Shown here in pieces: positions 17,375-26,081 of a stretch of DNA of 63,536 nucleotides. A program made the position numbers and the translations under genes. The notes below the pieces were generated by a model. The model was not told the origin of the DNA and searched no databases. It saw only the letters and a program-made list of their open reading frames with translations. Position 1 is the stretch's first letter; each line of letters begins with the position of its first letter. Origin of the DNA: JBKQHQ01 sp052148715 (GTDB lineage: Bacteria; Pseudomonadota; Alphaproteobacteria; Rhizobiales; Xanthobacteraceae); assembly GCA_052148715.1 (NCBI GenBank), contig JBKQHQ010000213.1, positions 1 to 63,536 on the forward strand, in the 5' to 3' direction.

Positions 17375-18668
17375 GCCTCACGCGTAATTGTGCCCCTGGA
17401 TTAAGCGGCACAACTTCGCCCTCCTTACGACCGGCAAGGCCTGCCGCTATCCTCTCCCCCACTTGATCGCTGAGCGTGCGCACTGGGTCGTCGGCTTGAT
17501 TGACGTAGCGTCCCGTCATCGCAATGCTCTTGTGCCTCAACAGATCGCGCACCAGGAACGCATTGGCTCCGGACTGTCCGGCATAGGTGCCTACCGTGTG
17601 CCGGAGGTCGTGAAGGCGCACGTCCTCGATCCCGGCAGCTGTTCTGATCTTTTGCCATGCCGCTTCGATCGCCGCTTTCGAAAGCGGTCGTTGGGCATCG
17701 GAAGTTGAGGGCAGCACCCAGGACGAGCGTTTGGCCTTGAAAAGCGCCGTTAGGACTCGTTGCGCCGGTGCATTCATGGCGACTACCTGCCGTCGGCCGG
17801 CCTTCGTTTCGTCGAGTGTGATCTTGCAATCGGCGAAGGTCACTTGATCCCACCGCAGATTGAGGACTTCCGAGAGACGACACCCGGTGTAGAGCAAAAG
17901 CTCGACAGCTGCGGTGTTGACGCGCGGATAGAGCGTCCGGCGGTTCTCCGGTTTGGGGAGATGTTTCGCCTTGGGCTTCCGTTCATTGACCTTCCAAGGC
18001 AGACCTTCGGTCTCAGCGCGACGCAGAGCGTCACCGAGCCGTTCAAGCTCCTCGGCAGACAGGAAACGCTCGCGGGCATGTTCGCGGTTGCGCTCGATCC
18101 TCGTGCACGGGTTCGAACCTTCCGGACGCATGGCCCAAAGCTCCGCGAGGCTGAAAGCCTTCGAGCATACCGCGAGAACGAAATTCGCCTGCCGGGGCGT
18201 TGCCTCAAGCATTCGGTGCATTTTCGCCACGTCCTGCCGGGTCACCGCAGCCACTTTGTGACGGCCGAGCTGCGGTCGGATGTGGCGCTCGACCAGCCGC
18301 TTGACCTCTTCGCGCGTCCGCGGCCGGTTCCGCTTTTCGACATGCTCGGCGACGTAGCGATCGAGCAGATCATTCACAATTGGCGCGTCAATGTATGCCC
18401 GCCGTTCGGCCACGGGGTCCTTGCCGGAGCGAACCGCATCGAAGATGCGCAAGGCGTCCTTACGCGCGCCGTCAGCGGTAACTTTCCCATGCTTGCCGAT
18501 TGTTAGCCGGCGGGAGCGGCCTGAAGCGTTTCGATACTGAACCAAGTAGGAGCGCATGCCGCTCGGAACGACCCGAACGCCGAACCCGGCAATCTCGGCA
18601 TCGAAAATGACCTGATCTTTCGCCGCGGGCTTCAGGCTCTCGACGAATCGCTTAGTCAGTTTCGGCAT
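17346..18668 (-). CDS. Tyrosine recombinase / integrase (DUF4102, P4-type)
   Basis: A 440-residue phage/island integrase. The N-terminal DUF4102 arm-binding domain (from ATG 18668) reads LTKRFVESLKPAAKDQVIFD and GFGVRVVPSG. The core-binding SAM-like region follows, then the catalytic domain with Arg in YTGCRLSEVLNLRW, HDLRH, the second His in LLRHKSIAMTG and the nucleophile Tyr in GRYV. All five catalytic residues are present. The frame is open 37 codons further upstream without similarity. The C terminus enters the tRNA-Phe-like sequence. A tRNA-Arg 3' end lies 310 bp upstream. No other island genes remain nearby, so it is probably a stranded integrase. Confidence 0.9.
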   Translation of the reverse strand: MPKLTKRFVESLKPAAKDQVIFDAEIAGFGVRVVPSGMRSYLVQYRNASGRSRRLTIGKHGKVTADGARKDALRIFDAVRSGKDPVAERRAYIDAPIVNDLLDRYVAEHVEKRNRPRTREEVKRLVERHIRPQLGRHKVAAVTRQDVAKMHRMLEATPRQANFVLAVCSKAFSLAELWAMRPEGSNPCTRIERNREHARERFLSAEELERLGDALRRAETEGLPWKVNERKPKAKHLPKPENRRTLYPRVNTAAVELLLYTGCRLSEVLNLRWDQVTFADCKITLDETKAGRRQVVAMNAPAQRVLTALFKAKRSSWVLPSTSDAQRPLSKAAIEAAWQKIRTAAGIEDVRLHDLRHTVGTYAGQSGANAFLVRDLLRHKSIAMTGRYVNQADDPVRTLSDQVGERIAAGLAGRKEGEVVPLNPGAQLRVRRPGAGRARD

Positions 18669-18978
18669 AGTCGCCCCCGACGGTTGAGCGGTCCATGGAC
18701 TGCGGCAGACGGCACCCCCGTGTTCGAAAGACCACAGCATTGCTGCCTTTTGGACAGCACGGACGGCATGGACGGGCATCCGCCATCACTGGCCGCATTG
18801 AACGCACCGCCTTCATCGGCCGCGCGTGCTTACGGGAGTTCGGCGTAAGCACCACGTAAGCAGGAGAGATCGAAATTGGTCGCACGTCCCAGACCTCGAT
18901 GGTAATAGAATGGCCAGCCAATAGGCTTTAAATCGCGATTGGCCGTATATCGTATAAGCAGGTGGAAATCCACTGGAA
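18669..18978. other. Non-coding stretch between integrase and tRNA-Arg scar
   Basis: About 310 bases with no supportable gene. It should contain the integrase promoter and arm-type sites. Frames reading leftward from the tRNA-Arg scar yield well-known spurious antisense-tRNA translations and are not genes. Confidence 0.5.
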
Positions 18979-19027
18979 CAGACTACGAATCTGGGGGTCA
19001 GGAGTTCGAATCTCTTCGGGCGCGCCA
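18979..19027 (+). tRNA. 3' fragment of tRNA-Arg(ACG), attachment-site scar
   Basis: The plus strand keeps the anticodon arm (loop CTACGAA, anticodon ACG), variable loop, T arm (AGGAG-TTCGAAT-CTCTT) and 3' acceptor strand CGGGCGC followed by G and CCA at 19025-19027. Nothing upstream resembles the acceptor 5' strand or D arm, so it is only the 3' half. Such fragments mark the distal end of elements inserted in tRNA 3' ends. Its orientation places the element to its left, containing the integrase. Confidence 0.75.
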
Positions 19028-19124
19028 CCCATTCCAGTTGGTGTAGTACTGAGGCGGAAAGTGATCGACGTTTTGATGCTCAGACAGCTTGTACCGCAAT
19101 GCTCTGATCGTCCGGGCGGCCTTT

Positions 19125-19250
19125 TCAAGTAAGCCGATTCTCCACGTTCAAACCGCGGATGCGTTCGAACCCGTCGGCATTGGCAGTCACGATCGTGGCG
19201 CTGGTCGTATAGGCGTGGGCGTCGATCGGCAGGTCGTTGCTGTCGATCGG
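19125..19250 (-). pseudogene. Remnant of a VapC-type PIN-domain toxin (C-terminal end)
   Basis: The last 41 codons before a stop read SNDLPIDAHAYTTSATIVTA, then DGFERIRGLNVENRL. This is the typical PIN end with the conserved Asn-Asp (NDL.IAAHA) and the VT.N...F.R..GL..ENW pattern. Upstream codons lose the similarity, and no antitoxin gene is seen. It is a truncated relic beside the tRNA-Arg scar, fitting a decayed mobile island. Confidence 0.65.
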
Positions 19251-19344
19251 TTCGTGGCGCGCTTCTAGACTAGCTCGGAGCGGATTCCGCCGCGGTTCAG
19301 ACGGCAAGCCGTCGTTGTACCACCTCACAACGTTCTTTGGCCTG

Positions 19345-19429
19345 CTTCTTGCTAGCGTCGAAGGTTGCTCCTCTCTGGGGCGTTTCCTCCCCAAAACTTC
19401 GGCCGCAGGCAAGCCCTGCGGCCTTTTTT
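19345..19429 (+). ncRNA. Candidate small RNA with anti-Shine-Dalgarno loop
   Basis: A compact plus-strand unit: hairpin TGGGG-CGTTTCCT-CCCCA (19376-19393) exposing UUUCCUCC, which is complementary to Shine-Dalgarno sequences, a short linker, then a strong Rho-independent terminator. This layout resembles mmgR/suhB-type alphaproteobacterial sRNAs. No promoter was clearly identified, so the 5' end is a guess. It lies between the VapC relic and the end of the exopolysaccharide operon, on the opposite strand to both. Confidence 0.45.
19401..19429 (+). terminator. Rho-independent terminator
   Basis: Perfect 9-bp stem GGCCGCAGG / CCTGCGGCC with loop CAAGC followed by six T residues. It is oriented for plus-strand transcripts and therefore does not serve the minus-strand operon ending at 19535. 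Confidence 0.85.
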
Positions 19430-19534
19430 GGTACCCGCCCCCGGCGCATCCGGCGACCTCGGCTGCTTTCGCCTCACCGAGGGCGGATCATCGTCTCGGC
19501 CCCGCCGAACGGACGGGCTCTTCGAGCCCGCCAC

Positions 19535-20755
19535 TCAGGGTTCCCTGCTCAGCGCCCCGGCAGCCGCCTGTAACGCGGTCCAGAGGCCGCCGCCGTCACG
19601 GTGGACGTCGAACTGGTCGTACTCGTCCTTGGGGTAGCGATTGTTGTTCTGGCGGGATACGAGCCGCCACACCAGCCAGCCGGCGCACCGCGGCGCGTGC
19701 GCGAGCGTGTTCAGCCATTTGCTGTAGGCATCGATATAATCGCTATTCGAGCGGGCATAGCCGAACTCCTCCAGCAGCACCGGCTTGCCGCGAGCGGCTC
19801 CGAGATTGCAGAACTCCACGATGAGCTGATCGAACTGCTCGACCGTCAGATTGTAATACAGCGGATATCCGTGCCACGTGCCGAAATCGATCGTGTCGAT
19901 CGAAAGATCGGACATCCGGTTGTCCACGTTGGCGTGTCCGGATGCGACGAGATGGTTGCGATCGATCGATTTGACGTAAGCGCTCATTTCCGCGACCCAG
20001 CTCAGGTAGAGCGATGGCGGCTCGGCATAGGGCTCGTTCATCAGATCCCATGCAAAGATCGCCGGCTCATCCCTGTAGGCTACTCCGGTCAGCGGATTGA
20101 CCCGGGTCAGCAGCGTTTTGACCAATTCCTTGTAGTCGCGTTTCGGTCGCGGATCCTGAAAAAAGAAGGTGTTCTTGTCTTGGCTGCCGTACCATGCACG
20201 CATTTGCTGGGCGCCGCCGGTGTAGTCCCAGAAATCCAGGAAGGCGATGATCAGATACAGATGGCGCTTGCGCGCCTCGCTCACCAGGAAATCCAACTTC
20301 TGTAGACCGTCGGGCCCCTCGTTGACGGCCATCGCGTTGCGCTCCGTATCCCAGTAGGCCATGTAGGCGCCGTGGACTCCAAGATCGCTGCTGTCGGCCC
20401 GGTTTCGCCAGTCCCAGATCGTCGGCACCGTCGTGCCGTCGCGCGAGCCGATCACCGGCTGCACGAAGGTGCGCACGGCGTTGGCGTTCATGGCCACGGC
20501 GTCGTCCAGCACGCGCGTGACCTCGAGCGCGGAGCCGAATGTCAGGTAGTGATTGTTGATCCCCGCGACACGGAACGGCTTGCCGTCCAGCATGAAGCTC
20601 GTGCCGAGTGCGGTGACGAAGCCGGGCTTGCCTGCCGTGGCGGCGACTTGGGCGTGCGCGCGCATCCCGTCACCCGCTGCAACGAGGGACATCGCGGCGG
20701 CCGCAAGCAGCACGCAGCCGGTCAAACGCGCTGCAGAATTCAAGGGTGACCGCAT
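19535..20755 (-). CDS. Secreted glycoside hydrolase family 5 (mannanase/cellulase-like)
   Basis: A 406-residue enzyme with an N-terminal signal peptide (basic start, hydrophobic core LTGCVLLAAAAMSLVAAG, likely cleavage after AHA) and a GH5 TIM barrel. The acid/base is Glu241 in DLMNEP and the nucleophile is Glu330 in LLEEFGYA. HGYP and GWLVWRL are also typical of endo-beta-mannanases. It is the last gene of the exopolysaccharide operon and probably trims the polymer in the periplasm or outside the cell. The exact linkage cleaved is not readable. Confidence 0.88.
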   Translation of the reverse strand: MRSPLNSAARLTGCVLLAAAAMSLVAAGDGMRAHAQVAATAGKPGFVTALGTSFMLDGKPFRVAGINNHYLTFGSALEVTRVLDDAVAMNANAVRTFVQPVIGSRDGTTVPTIWDWRNRADSSDLGVHGAYMAYWDTERNAMAVNEGPDGLQKLDFLVSEARKRHLYLIIAFLDFWDYTGGAQQMRAWYGSQDKNTFFFQDPRPKRDYKELVKTLLTRVNPLTGVAYRDEPAIFAWDLMNEPYAEPPSLYLSWVAEMSAYVKSIDRNHLVASGHANVDNRMSDLSIDTIDFGTWHGYPLYYNLTVEQFDQLIVEFCNLGAARGKPVLLEEFGYARSNSDYIDAYSKWLNTLAHAPRCAGWLVWRLVSRQNNNRYPKDEYDQFDVHRDGGGLWTALQAAAGALSREP

Positions 20756-20861
20756 CTTCTTCGCAAGTTGGCGTCTCCTTTAGCGGCCCAATGCTATAGC
20801 GACCATCACCGACCCGAAAAATTCGTGCATCCGCTGCCCACCTGCCACGGCGGCCTGCGTT

Positions 20862-22187
20862 CTATGAGGCAAGGGCCCTGTCTCGACCGCCGATCTTCAG
20901 GCCGGCCGCGCGCGCCACGGCCGGAAACATGACGAGCCCCTGCAGGGTCACGGCCAAAATCCATCCAAGCGTCAGGCCCAAGAGTCCGGCGACGAGATTG
21001 CCGAGAATGGCCAGCAGAAGCTCAAGGGCTCCGCCGACGGCGAAGAGCGCGGAGGCGCTGAGCATCCAGCTGCGGAGCCTGCTCAGCGCCAGGAAGTGAC
21101 ACCGCACCGCCATCCCGACCCCGCTCAGTCCGAGCAGTTGCATGCTCTCCCCGGCAAGGCCGGGATAGGCAGGATTGAAGAACCCCAAGATGAAATGCCC
21201 GAACGCCATGAAACCGATGGTGACGGCCAAGGCCGAGGCCAAAGAGACCTGGAGGGAAAATCGCAGCCGGGCAGCCAAGGCAGCCGGATCAAGATTTCCG
21301 ATCGTGAATAACACCATCGTGAGCGCCGCCGGCATGCTCGACGTGACGCGAAGGATCATCCAGGCGGAATTGAACGCCGCGTTCACCGCGGGAGACAGCA
21401 CGGTCGCAACCAGGAACGGCATGATCAGTATGGGCGCTTGAAATACTACATCGAGGAGGTGATACCCAAGCGCGGACCGCGCCAACGGATACAGCAGCGA
21501 GAACCGAGGCATTTTGAGGTTTTCGAGACGGGAACGCGCATGCGGGGCGGCGACGGCAAGGATGGAAATGAGCGCGCCTAGAACCCAGGTCGTGAATATC
21601 TCCATCTCGTCGACGTTCTTCCCCCAAAGCGCTATGGCGAGACCGAGAAGACCGAGCTTGACGACGGATGCCGCCAAATTGCGGTAGACGTGCAGCGAGC
21701 TCTTCAAGAGCCCCACGAACGCATTGTCGAGCACGAGGGCAAAGCCGGTGATGCCGCAGCCCAGAATGAACCACACGGGGCCGAAGCCGGACCGCGAGAT
21801 GCTGCCCAACCCGATCCCGCAGAGCGCCGCGATCAGCACATAAAGCAGGCCGCAAGCAAGCGAGAGCCCGAGGCAGGTCGCCAGCGCCGCGGAAACGAGC
21901 GCTTGCGCGTCGTTCCGGTGCAACAGGGTCTTGCCGACCAGCAGAGTGCCCAGCCCAAATTCGCCGAAGGCGCCGATCAAACTCATCATGGATATAGCGG
22001 CGGCGGCGAGACCGACCGCTTCAAGCGAGCAGTAGCGGGCGGCAAGCCACCAATAGGCAAAGCCCGAGATCGCGGTCGAGCCGGTGCTGGCCACCACCGC
22101 GCCGGCATTGACGAGCATGAGCGAGTGCGGCCGCAGCGCCGCGCGCAACCGTCCCCGTCCCGTTGCGAGCATGGCGGTGATCGACAT
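20862..22187 (-). CDS. Polysaccharide flippase-like membrane protein (Wzx/MOP superfamily)
   Basis: A 441-residue protein with about twelve hydrophobic segments, for example FGEFGLGTLLVGK in an early loop and many Gly/Ala/Leu helices. The topology and the position among glycosyltransferases fit a lipid-linked repeat-unit flippase. It starts 6 bp after the GT2 gene stop (22194). Primary sequence of this superfamily is weakly conserved, so the assignment rests on topology and context. Confidence 0.75.
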   Translation of the reverse strand: MSITAMLATGRGRLRAALRPHSLMLVNAGAVVASTGSTAISGFAYWWLAARYCSLEAVGLAAAAISMMSLIGAFGEFGLGTLLVGKTLLHRNDAQALVSAALATCLGLSLACGLLYVLIAALCGIGLGSISRSGFGPVWFILGCGITGFALVLDNAFVGLLKSSLHVYRNLAASVVKLGLLGLAIALWGKNVDEMEIFTTWVLGALISILAVAAPHARSRLENLKMPRFSLLYPLARSALGYHLLDVVFQAPILIMPFLVATVLSPAVNAAFNSAWMILRVTSSMPAALTMVLFTIGNLDPAALAARLRFSLQVSLASALAVTIGFMAFGHFILGFFNPAYPGLAGESMQLLGLSGVGMAVRCHFLALSRLRSWMLSASALFAVGGALELLLAILGNLVAGLLGLTLGWILAVTLQGLVMFPAVARAAGLKIGGRDRALAS

Positions 22188-22193
22188 CGTGGA

Positions 22194-23216
22194 TCAGGGG
22201 CTCTCGCCGGGGACCGCCGGCGTCGCGGGCGTCAAGATTGGGTGGGCGCCGGACGAGGGCAAGTGTTTGCGATAACCGCCGAGCTTGCCCGCAACAAAGC
22301 CGGCGATCGTGCAACCAAGTCCGTAGATGATGGCAGCGGCGCGTCCGACGCCGCTCGGGTCCGCTCGCACGACGGCGTCCGCGATATTGCGTGCGACGCC
22401 GGTCGAAAGCGTGCGGATGACGTAGCTGCGCTCGGCGGACAGACCGGCGCCGACACCGACGAGCGTGGCGATATAGGCCTTCGAAAGGCCTTCGGCGTAG
22501 CAGCGAAGACCGAAATAGGCCCATGTGAGCCGCTGCGCCGGAATTTTGTGGCGGATCACCGCGGCCGGCTCGAACACGAAACGACATTCGCCCAACTTGC
22601 TGCGAATTCTAATGCAGAGCTCCGTCTCCTCGCAGCTGATCGGAAGTTTGCCGGAAGTCCGGCCGAGTTTGGGATTGAAGCCCCCGACCCGCTGGAACAG
22701 CTCGCGTCCGAGGGCACAAGCGCCGCCGACGAGGTTTCGCACCTCAGCGGCGCGGGTCGGCAGCCCGCGATAGGAACAGCCGACCACCCACATGAATTCG
22801 TCGGGAAACCAGGCCGGCCGGCGGCCGATCCACTGCGGCTCGATCCACGACGTTGCGCCGAGAACGCCCGGCTTGCCGCAGTGCTCGTGCAGGAGTGTCA
22901 GCCAGCGCCGATCGGCAACGGCATCATCGTCGAGAAAGGCGACCAGTTCTCCGCGCGCGGCAGCAATCCCCGAGTTGCGCGCGCCGGACAGCCCCCTTGT
23001 CTCGGTGTTTTCGACGATGACGACGCCGGCAAAGCGCGCTTGGCAGCGCGCCTTGAGCTCCGGATTGTGGTCGATGACGAGAATGACCTCGCCGGGCTGC
23101 GGCTCTTGTTGCTGGGCCGACGTCACGGCCTCACAGAGGTCGTTCCACCGTTCAAGCGTGTAGGCGCAAATGATGATCGAGCTCGGCACGGCGCGTGCGC
23201 CAGTTAGCGAATTCAT
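22194..23216 (-). CDS. Family 2 glycosyltransferase
   Basis: A 340-residue GT-A enzyme. SSIIICAYTLERW opens the nucleotide-binding fold, GLSGARNSGIAAARGE and the metal-binding FLDDDAV follow, and CEETELCIRI matches the ED acceptor region of GT2 enzymes. A C-terminal hydrophobic segment may anchor it. The chosen start (23216) gives an ATGA overlap with the deacetylase stop at 23213-23215; an upstream ATG at 23255 is less likely. It adds a sugar to the growing repeat unit. Donor and acceptor are unknown. Confidence 0.85.
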   Translation of the reverse strand: MNSLTGARAVPSSIIICAYTLERWNDLCEAVTSAQQQEPQPGEVILVIDHNPELKARCQARFAGVVIVENTETRGLSGARNSGIAAARGELVAFLDDDAVADRRWLTLLHEHCGKPGVLGATSWIEPQWIGRRPAWFPDEFMWVVGCSYRGLPTRAAEVRNLVGGACALGRELFQRVGGFNPKLGRTSGKLPISCEETELCIRIRSKLGECRFVFEPAAVIRHKIPAQRLTWAYFGLRCYAEGLSKAYIATLVGVGAGLSAERSYVIRTLSTGVARNIADAVVRADPSGVGRAAAIIYGLGCTIAGFVAGKLGGYRKHLPSSGAHPILTPATPAVPGESP

Positions 23217-24019
23217 GGCAGCGCCCCGTGCCAGGCTTGACGGACAAGCTTCCACGCATTCGATCGCGCGCGGTCGTAGAGCAACGCGGCGGCGGGGGAC
23301 CGGCCGGCGAGGATGGCGCCGATATCTTCCGCGCTCGCGTCATGTCGGGCGATATGGCGCGCGAGGGCGAAACGGTCGTCGTGCAGCGGGCTTGACCCGT
23401 AGCGGACGGCGCACGCCGAGGTGAAGCCTGCGGCGATCACCATCTCGCGCACGCGCTTGCTGTAGAATCCGAACGGATAGGCGAAGCTCGTGACCGGCTC
23501 GCCCAAGCGATCCTCCAAGTCGCGCTTCGATCCTTCGATCTCCGCCCTGGCTTCGGCCGCGGGAATCGTGTCGAGCGCTTTGTGGGTCATCGTGTGCGCA
23601 CCGATTTCGATGCCGAGCTTGCGCAGTTCGGCAAGCCGCGACCAGCTCAGCATCGCTCGATTGCCCTCGCGGGCGAGCCAGCGGCTGGTCGCCCCGACGC
23701 AGCCGCTGACGACGTAGAGCGTCGCGGCGACATTGTATTTCGTCAGGATCGGCATCGCGGCGGTGTAAAAGTCGTCGAAGCCGTCGTCGAAGGTCAGCAC
23801 CACCGGCCGGCGTAGGGGCGCGGCGCCGCTGATCCGATGCTCAACGAGGTCACCGACGCTCAAGGTCGCATGGCCTTGGTCACGCATGACGCGCACATGT
23901 TCCTCGAACAGCCGCGGTGCGACCGCGAACCGCCGGAAGCCGCGCGAGCCACCCGTGGAGATGCTGTGATACATCAGAATGGGAACGGTCGCGGCGCCCC
24001 GGCCGGCATCAAGCTGCAT
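23213..24019 (-). CDS. NodB-type polysaccharide deacetylase
   Basis: A carbohydrate esterase family 4 protein of about 268 residues from ATG 24019 (or 283 from 24064). Motifs are PILMYHSI, the metal and catalytic motif LTFDDGFDDF (TFDDG), GAHTMTHKAL (H-x3-H metal ligands) and FAYPFGFYSK. It would remove N- or O-acetyl groups from the polysaccharide. The start at 24019 overlaps the upstream GT4 stop by 11 bases. Lack of a clear signal peptide suggests it acts on cytoplasmic lipid-linked units, or that a longer start exists. Confidence 0.87.
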   Translation of the reverse strand: MQLDAGRGAATVPILMYHSISTGGSRGFRRFAVAPRLFEEHVRVMRDQGHATLSVGDLVEHRISGAAPLRRPVVLTFDDGFDDFYTAAMPILTKYNVAATLYVVSGCVGATSRWLAREGNRAMLSWSRLAELRKLGIEIGAHTMTHKALDTIPAAEARAEIEGSKRDLEDRLGEPVTSFAYPFGFYSKRVREMVIAAGFTSACAVRYGSSPLHDDRFALARHIARHDASAEDIGAILAGRSPAAALLYDRARSNAWKLVRQAWHGALP

Positions 24020-25283
24020 GCGAGGCCTCCTCCCGATCGCGCTCGACGGAGCCTCGGCTTGCAAGCAAGCGCGTGTAGATCTGCTCGATGCGCGGCACTA
24101 CCGAGCCGGCTTTCAGTGACTCCACCCGCGCAAGAGCCGCTTGCGACATCCGGGCCATCAACTCAGGGGAAGCGATGAGCGTCTGCATCGCCGCGGCGAG
24201 AGCATCAGCATCGCCAGTCGGCACCAGAAGACCGGTCCTTTCGTGATCGATGAGATCGGGCATGCCGCCGATATCGGTCCCGATCACCGGCTTGCCGCAA
24301 GCCATGGCTTCCATGACGACCGTTGCACACGGTTCGGCCCACTGCGACGGTGCGAGCCCGAACAGACACCGGCGCCAAGCCTGCATGATCGCATCGTGCG
24401 GCCAGCTTTCCAGCAGCACCACATTGGGCGGCAACTGAACTGGCGTGTCCGGGCATCGGCGGCCGATGAGAACGAGCGGCGGCGCGTCCCGGAGTTTTCC
24501 ATACGCATCGAGCAGATTATGCATGCCCTTCGCGCGGCGCAGGTCACCGACGAACAGCAGGAAACCGTCTCGAGGCAACCGCTGCAGCAGCTCACTGGTC
24601 GCTCCGTTCGCGGCGGCGACGTCGTCGGGGACAAAATTCGGCACGACCTCGAACGGGACTTTCAAGTCGGCAAGTCCGTTGACGCTTGCCACGGCGCGGC
24701 TCACCGCGAGAAACGTGTCGACCGCGCGGCATTCGAGCCTGCGCGAGAGGTTGTTCGCGATCGCCGTGACGCCGCCCTTGAAAGGCCCATAGTGCTGGCA
24801 TGCGCAGGCTAGACACTTCGCCAGTCCGGGACCGCTGCACATTGCACCGTTGTGCATGGCGTTCTTCGTGGCACAGACGAGACTGTAGTCGTGCAGCGTT
24901 ACCACCAGCCGCGCGCGCGACTGCCGCTTCATCGGCAAAAAAGAATGCAGCAGCCAGTTGTGGGCGTGCACGATCTCGGGCTTTTCGTCGGCGAGGATGC
25001 GGCCGAGGCCAATGAGGAGCTCAGGGTCCGGGAACGGGGGCGCGTGACGGCGGGTGCTTTCGCTGTAGAGGAATTCGCCGCGCTGGAGGGTGCCGCGCAA
25101 TCGATGGATCTTTACGCCCTGGTCGATTTCCATCGACGGTGCATCGGCGGCCGCAAGGGTCGCGATACTGACATCGTGCCCGCGCCGTGCGAGCGCGGCG
25201 CTCAAATTTCGAACGTGCCTTTCCTCCCCACCGATGATCGGGGGATAGAACTGCGCCAGCATCAGAATACGCATCGGCCGCAC
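24009..25283 (-). CDS. Family 4 glycosyltransferase
   Basis: A 424-residue GT-B retaining glycosyltransferase. It has the Gly-rich N-terminal LAQFYPPIIGGEERHVRNLS, HAHNWLLHSF, and the donor-site E-x7-E region in PSQWAEPCATVVMEAMACGK followed by PVIGTDIGGMPDLI. A Cys-rich insert near residues 135-165 (CATKNAM...CSGPGLAKCLACAC) is unusual and could bind metal. It sits 6 bp below the DUF1616 gene in the operon. Confidence 0.88.
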   Translation of the reverse strand: MRPMRILMLAQFYPPIIGGEERHVRNLSAALARRGHDVSIATLAAADAPSMEIDQGVKIHRLRGTLQRGEFLYSESTRRHAPPFPDPELLIGLGRILADEKPEIVHAHNWLLHSFLPMKRQSRARLVVTLHDYSLVCATKNAMHNGAMCSGPGLAKCLACACQHYGPFKGGVTAIANNLSRRLECRAVDTFLAVSRAVASVNGLADLKVPFEVVPNFVPDDVAAANGATSELLQRLPRDGFLLFVGDLRRAKGMHNLLDAYGKLRDAPPLVLIGRRCPDTPVQLPPNVVLLESWPHDAIMQAWRRCLFGLAPSQWAEPCATVVMEAMACGKPVIGTDIGGMPDLIDHERTGLLVPTGDADALAAAMQTLIASPELMARMSQAALARVESLKAGSVVPRIEQIYTRLLASRGSVERDREEASHAA

Positions 25284-25289
25284 TCTTCT

Positions 25290-26081
25290 CTAGTTACGAC
25301 GCCCCGCGTCGGCCCAGACTCTCCGGTAGACGGTTTGGCGATCGTTGTTCTTGAACAGCTGGGCTTCGGCGCGTCGCCCCGCATGCGTTTCGACAGGTAG
25401 ATCGATCGGTGTGGTCCAGCTCTCGCCGGGCCGCAGCCGGATCGAGCGCCACGCGGCGATGACGTCACCCTCGAGCGTGAGCTCGACCGCGTAGTCGGCA
25501 GGGGCTTGCTCGCGGTTTCTGACGCCGAGCGTGAGGGCGATGGGACTTTCACCTCGCGGCACCATCCAGAATTCGGTGGCCCAAAACTCTTGGCGCGCAA
25601 TTGCGGCATCGCGCGCGACCCAAAAGGCGCAGCCGACCGTGAGCAGGGACGCGGCGAGCAATGCGGTCTGTTTGGACGTGACCCCGGCCGTCGCGACGAC
25701 CGTCTGCGGCGGCGTCTCCGCGATTTGACTTGCCGGCAGCTCAGGCATCGAAACCCGGTCGGCGGCAACTGCGAGGGCCACTGTAACGGTGCTGAGCAGA
25801 ATGGCCCAGCCCGCGGAATTCATTGCCCCGACGAGTTGCAGAGCAAGGCCGCCGGCGATACACAGGCCAAAGCTGACGCCCACCACGACGATTGCGTAAG
25901 ACAGCGAGAACGCTGCTTGCGGCCGCAACAGCCGCATCGCCGCGTAGCCCGGCAGGAACGACACCAGCGACATGCCACACAAGGCGCGCAAGACGATGTC
26001 GCTCGATCCGACGGCGACGGCGGCCGACGTGAGCGCCGCGGCGATCAGCACTTTCAGGTCGGGCGAGCTAATGCGGCGCAC
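25290..26081 (-). CDS. DUF1616-like membrane protein
   Basis: A 263-residue protein with about four N-terminal membrane helices (residues 8-125, including FLPGYAAMRLLRPQ), a further helix near 140-155, and a C-terminal beta-rich domain resembling DUF1616 (LTLGVRNREQAPADYAVELT, RLRPGESWTTPI). The C-terminal part probably lies outside the membrane. It overlaps the end of the large upstream membrane protein by 14 bases. Its role in polymer assembly is not established. Confidence 0.65.
   Translation of the reverse strand: MRRISSPDLKVLIAAALTSAAVAVGSSDIVLRALCGMSLVSFLPGYAAMRLLRPQAAFSLSYAIVVVGVSFGLCIAGGLALQLVGAMNSAGWAILLSTVTVALAVAADRVSMPELPASQIAETPPQTVVATAGVTSKQTALLAASLLTVGCAFWVARDAAIARQEFWATEFWMVPRGESPIALTLGVRNREQAPADYAVELTLEGDVIAAWRSIRLRPGESWTTPIDLPVETHAGRRAEAQLFKNNDRQTVYRRVWADAGRRN

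Noticed and set aside
18813..19128. Minus-strand frames giving translations such as APEEIRTPDPQIRSL and MARPKRFELLTPRF
   Set aside because: These are antisense readings of the tRNA-Arg 3' half, a well-known source of false protein predictions.
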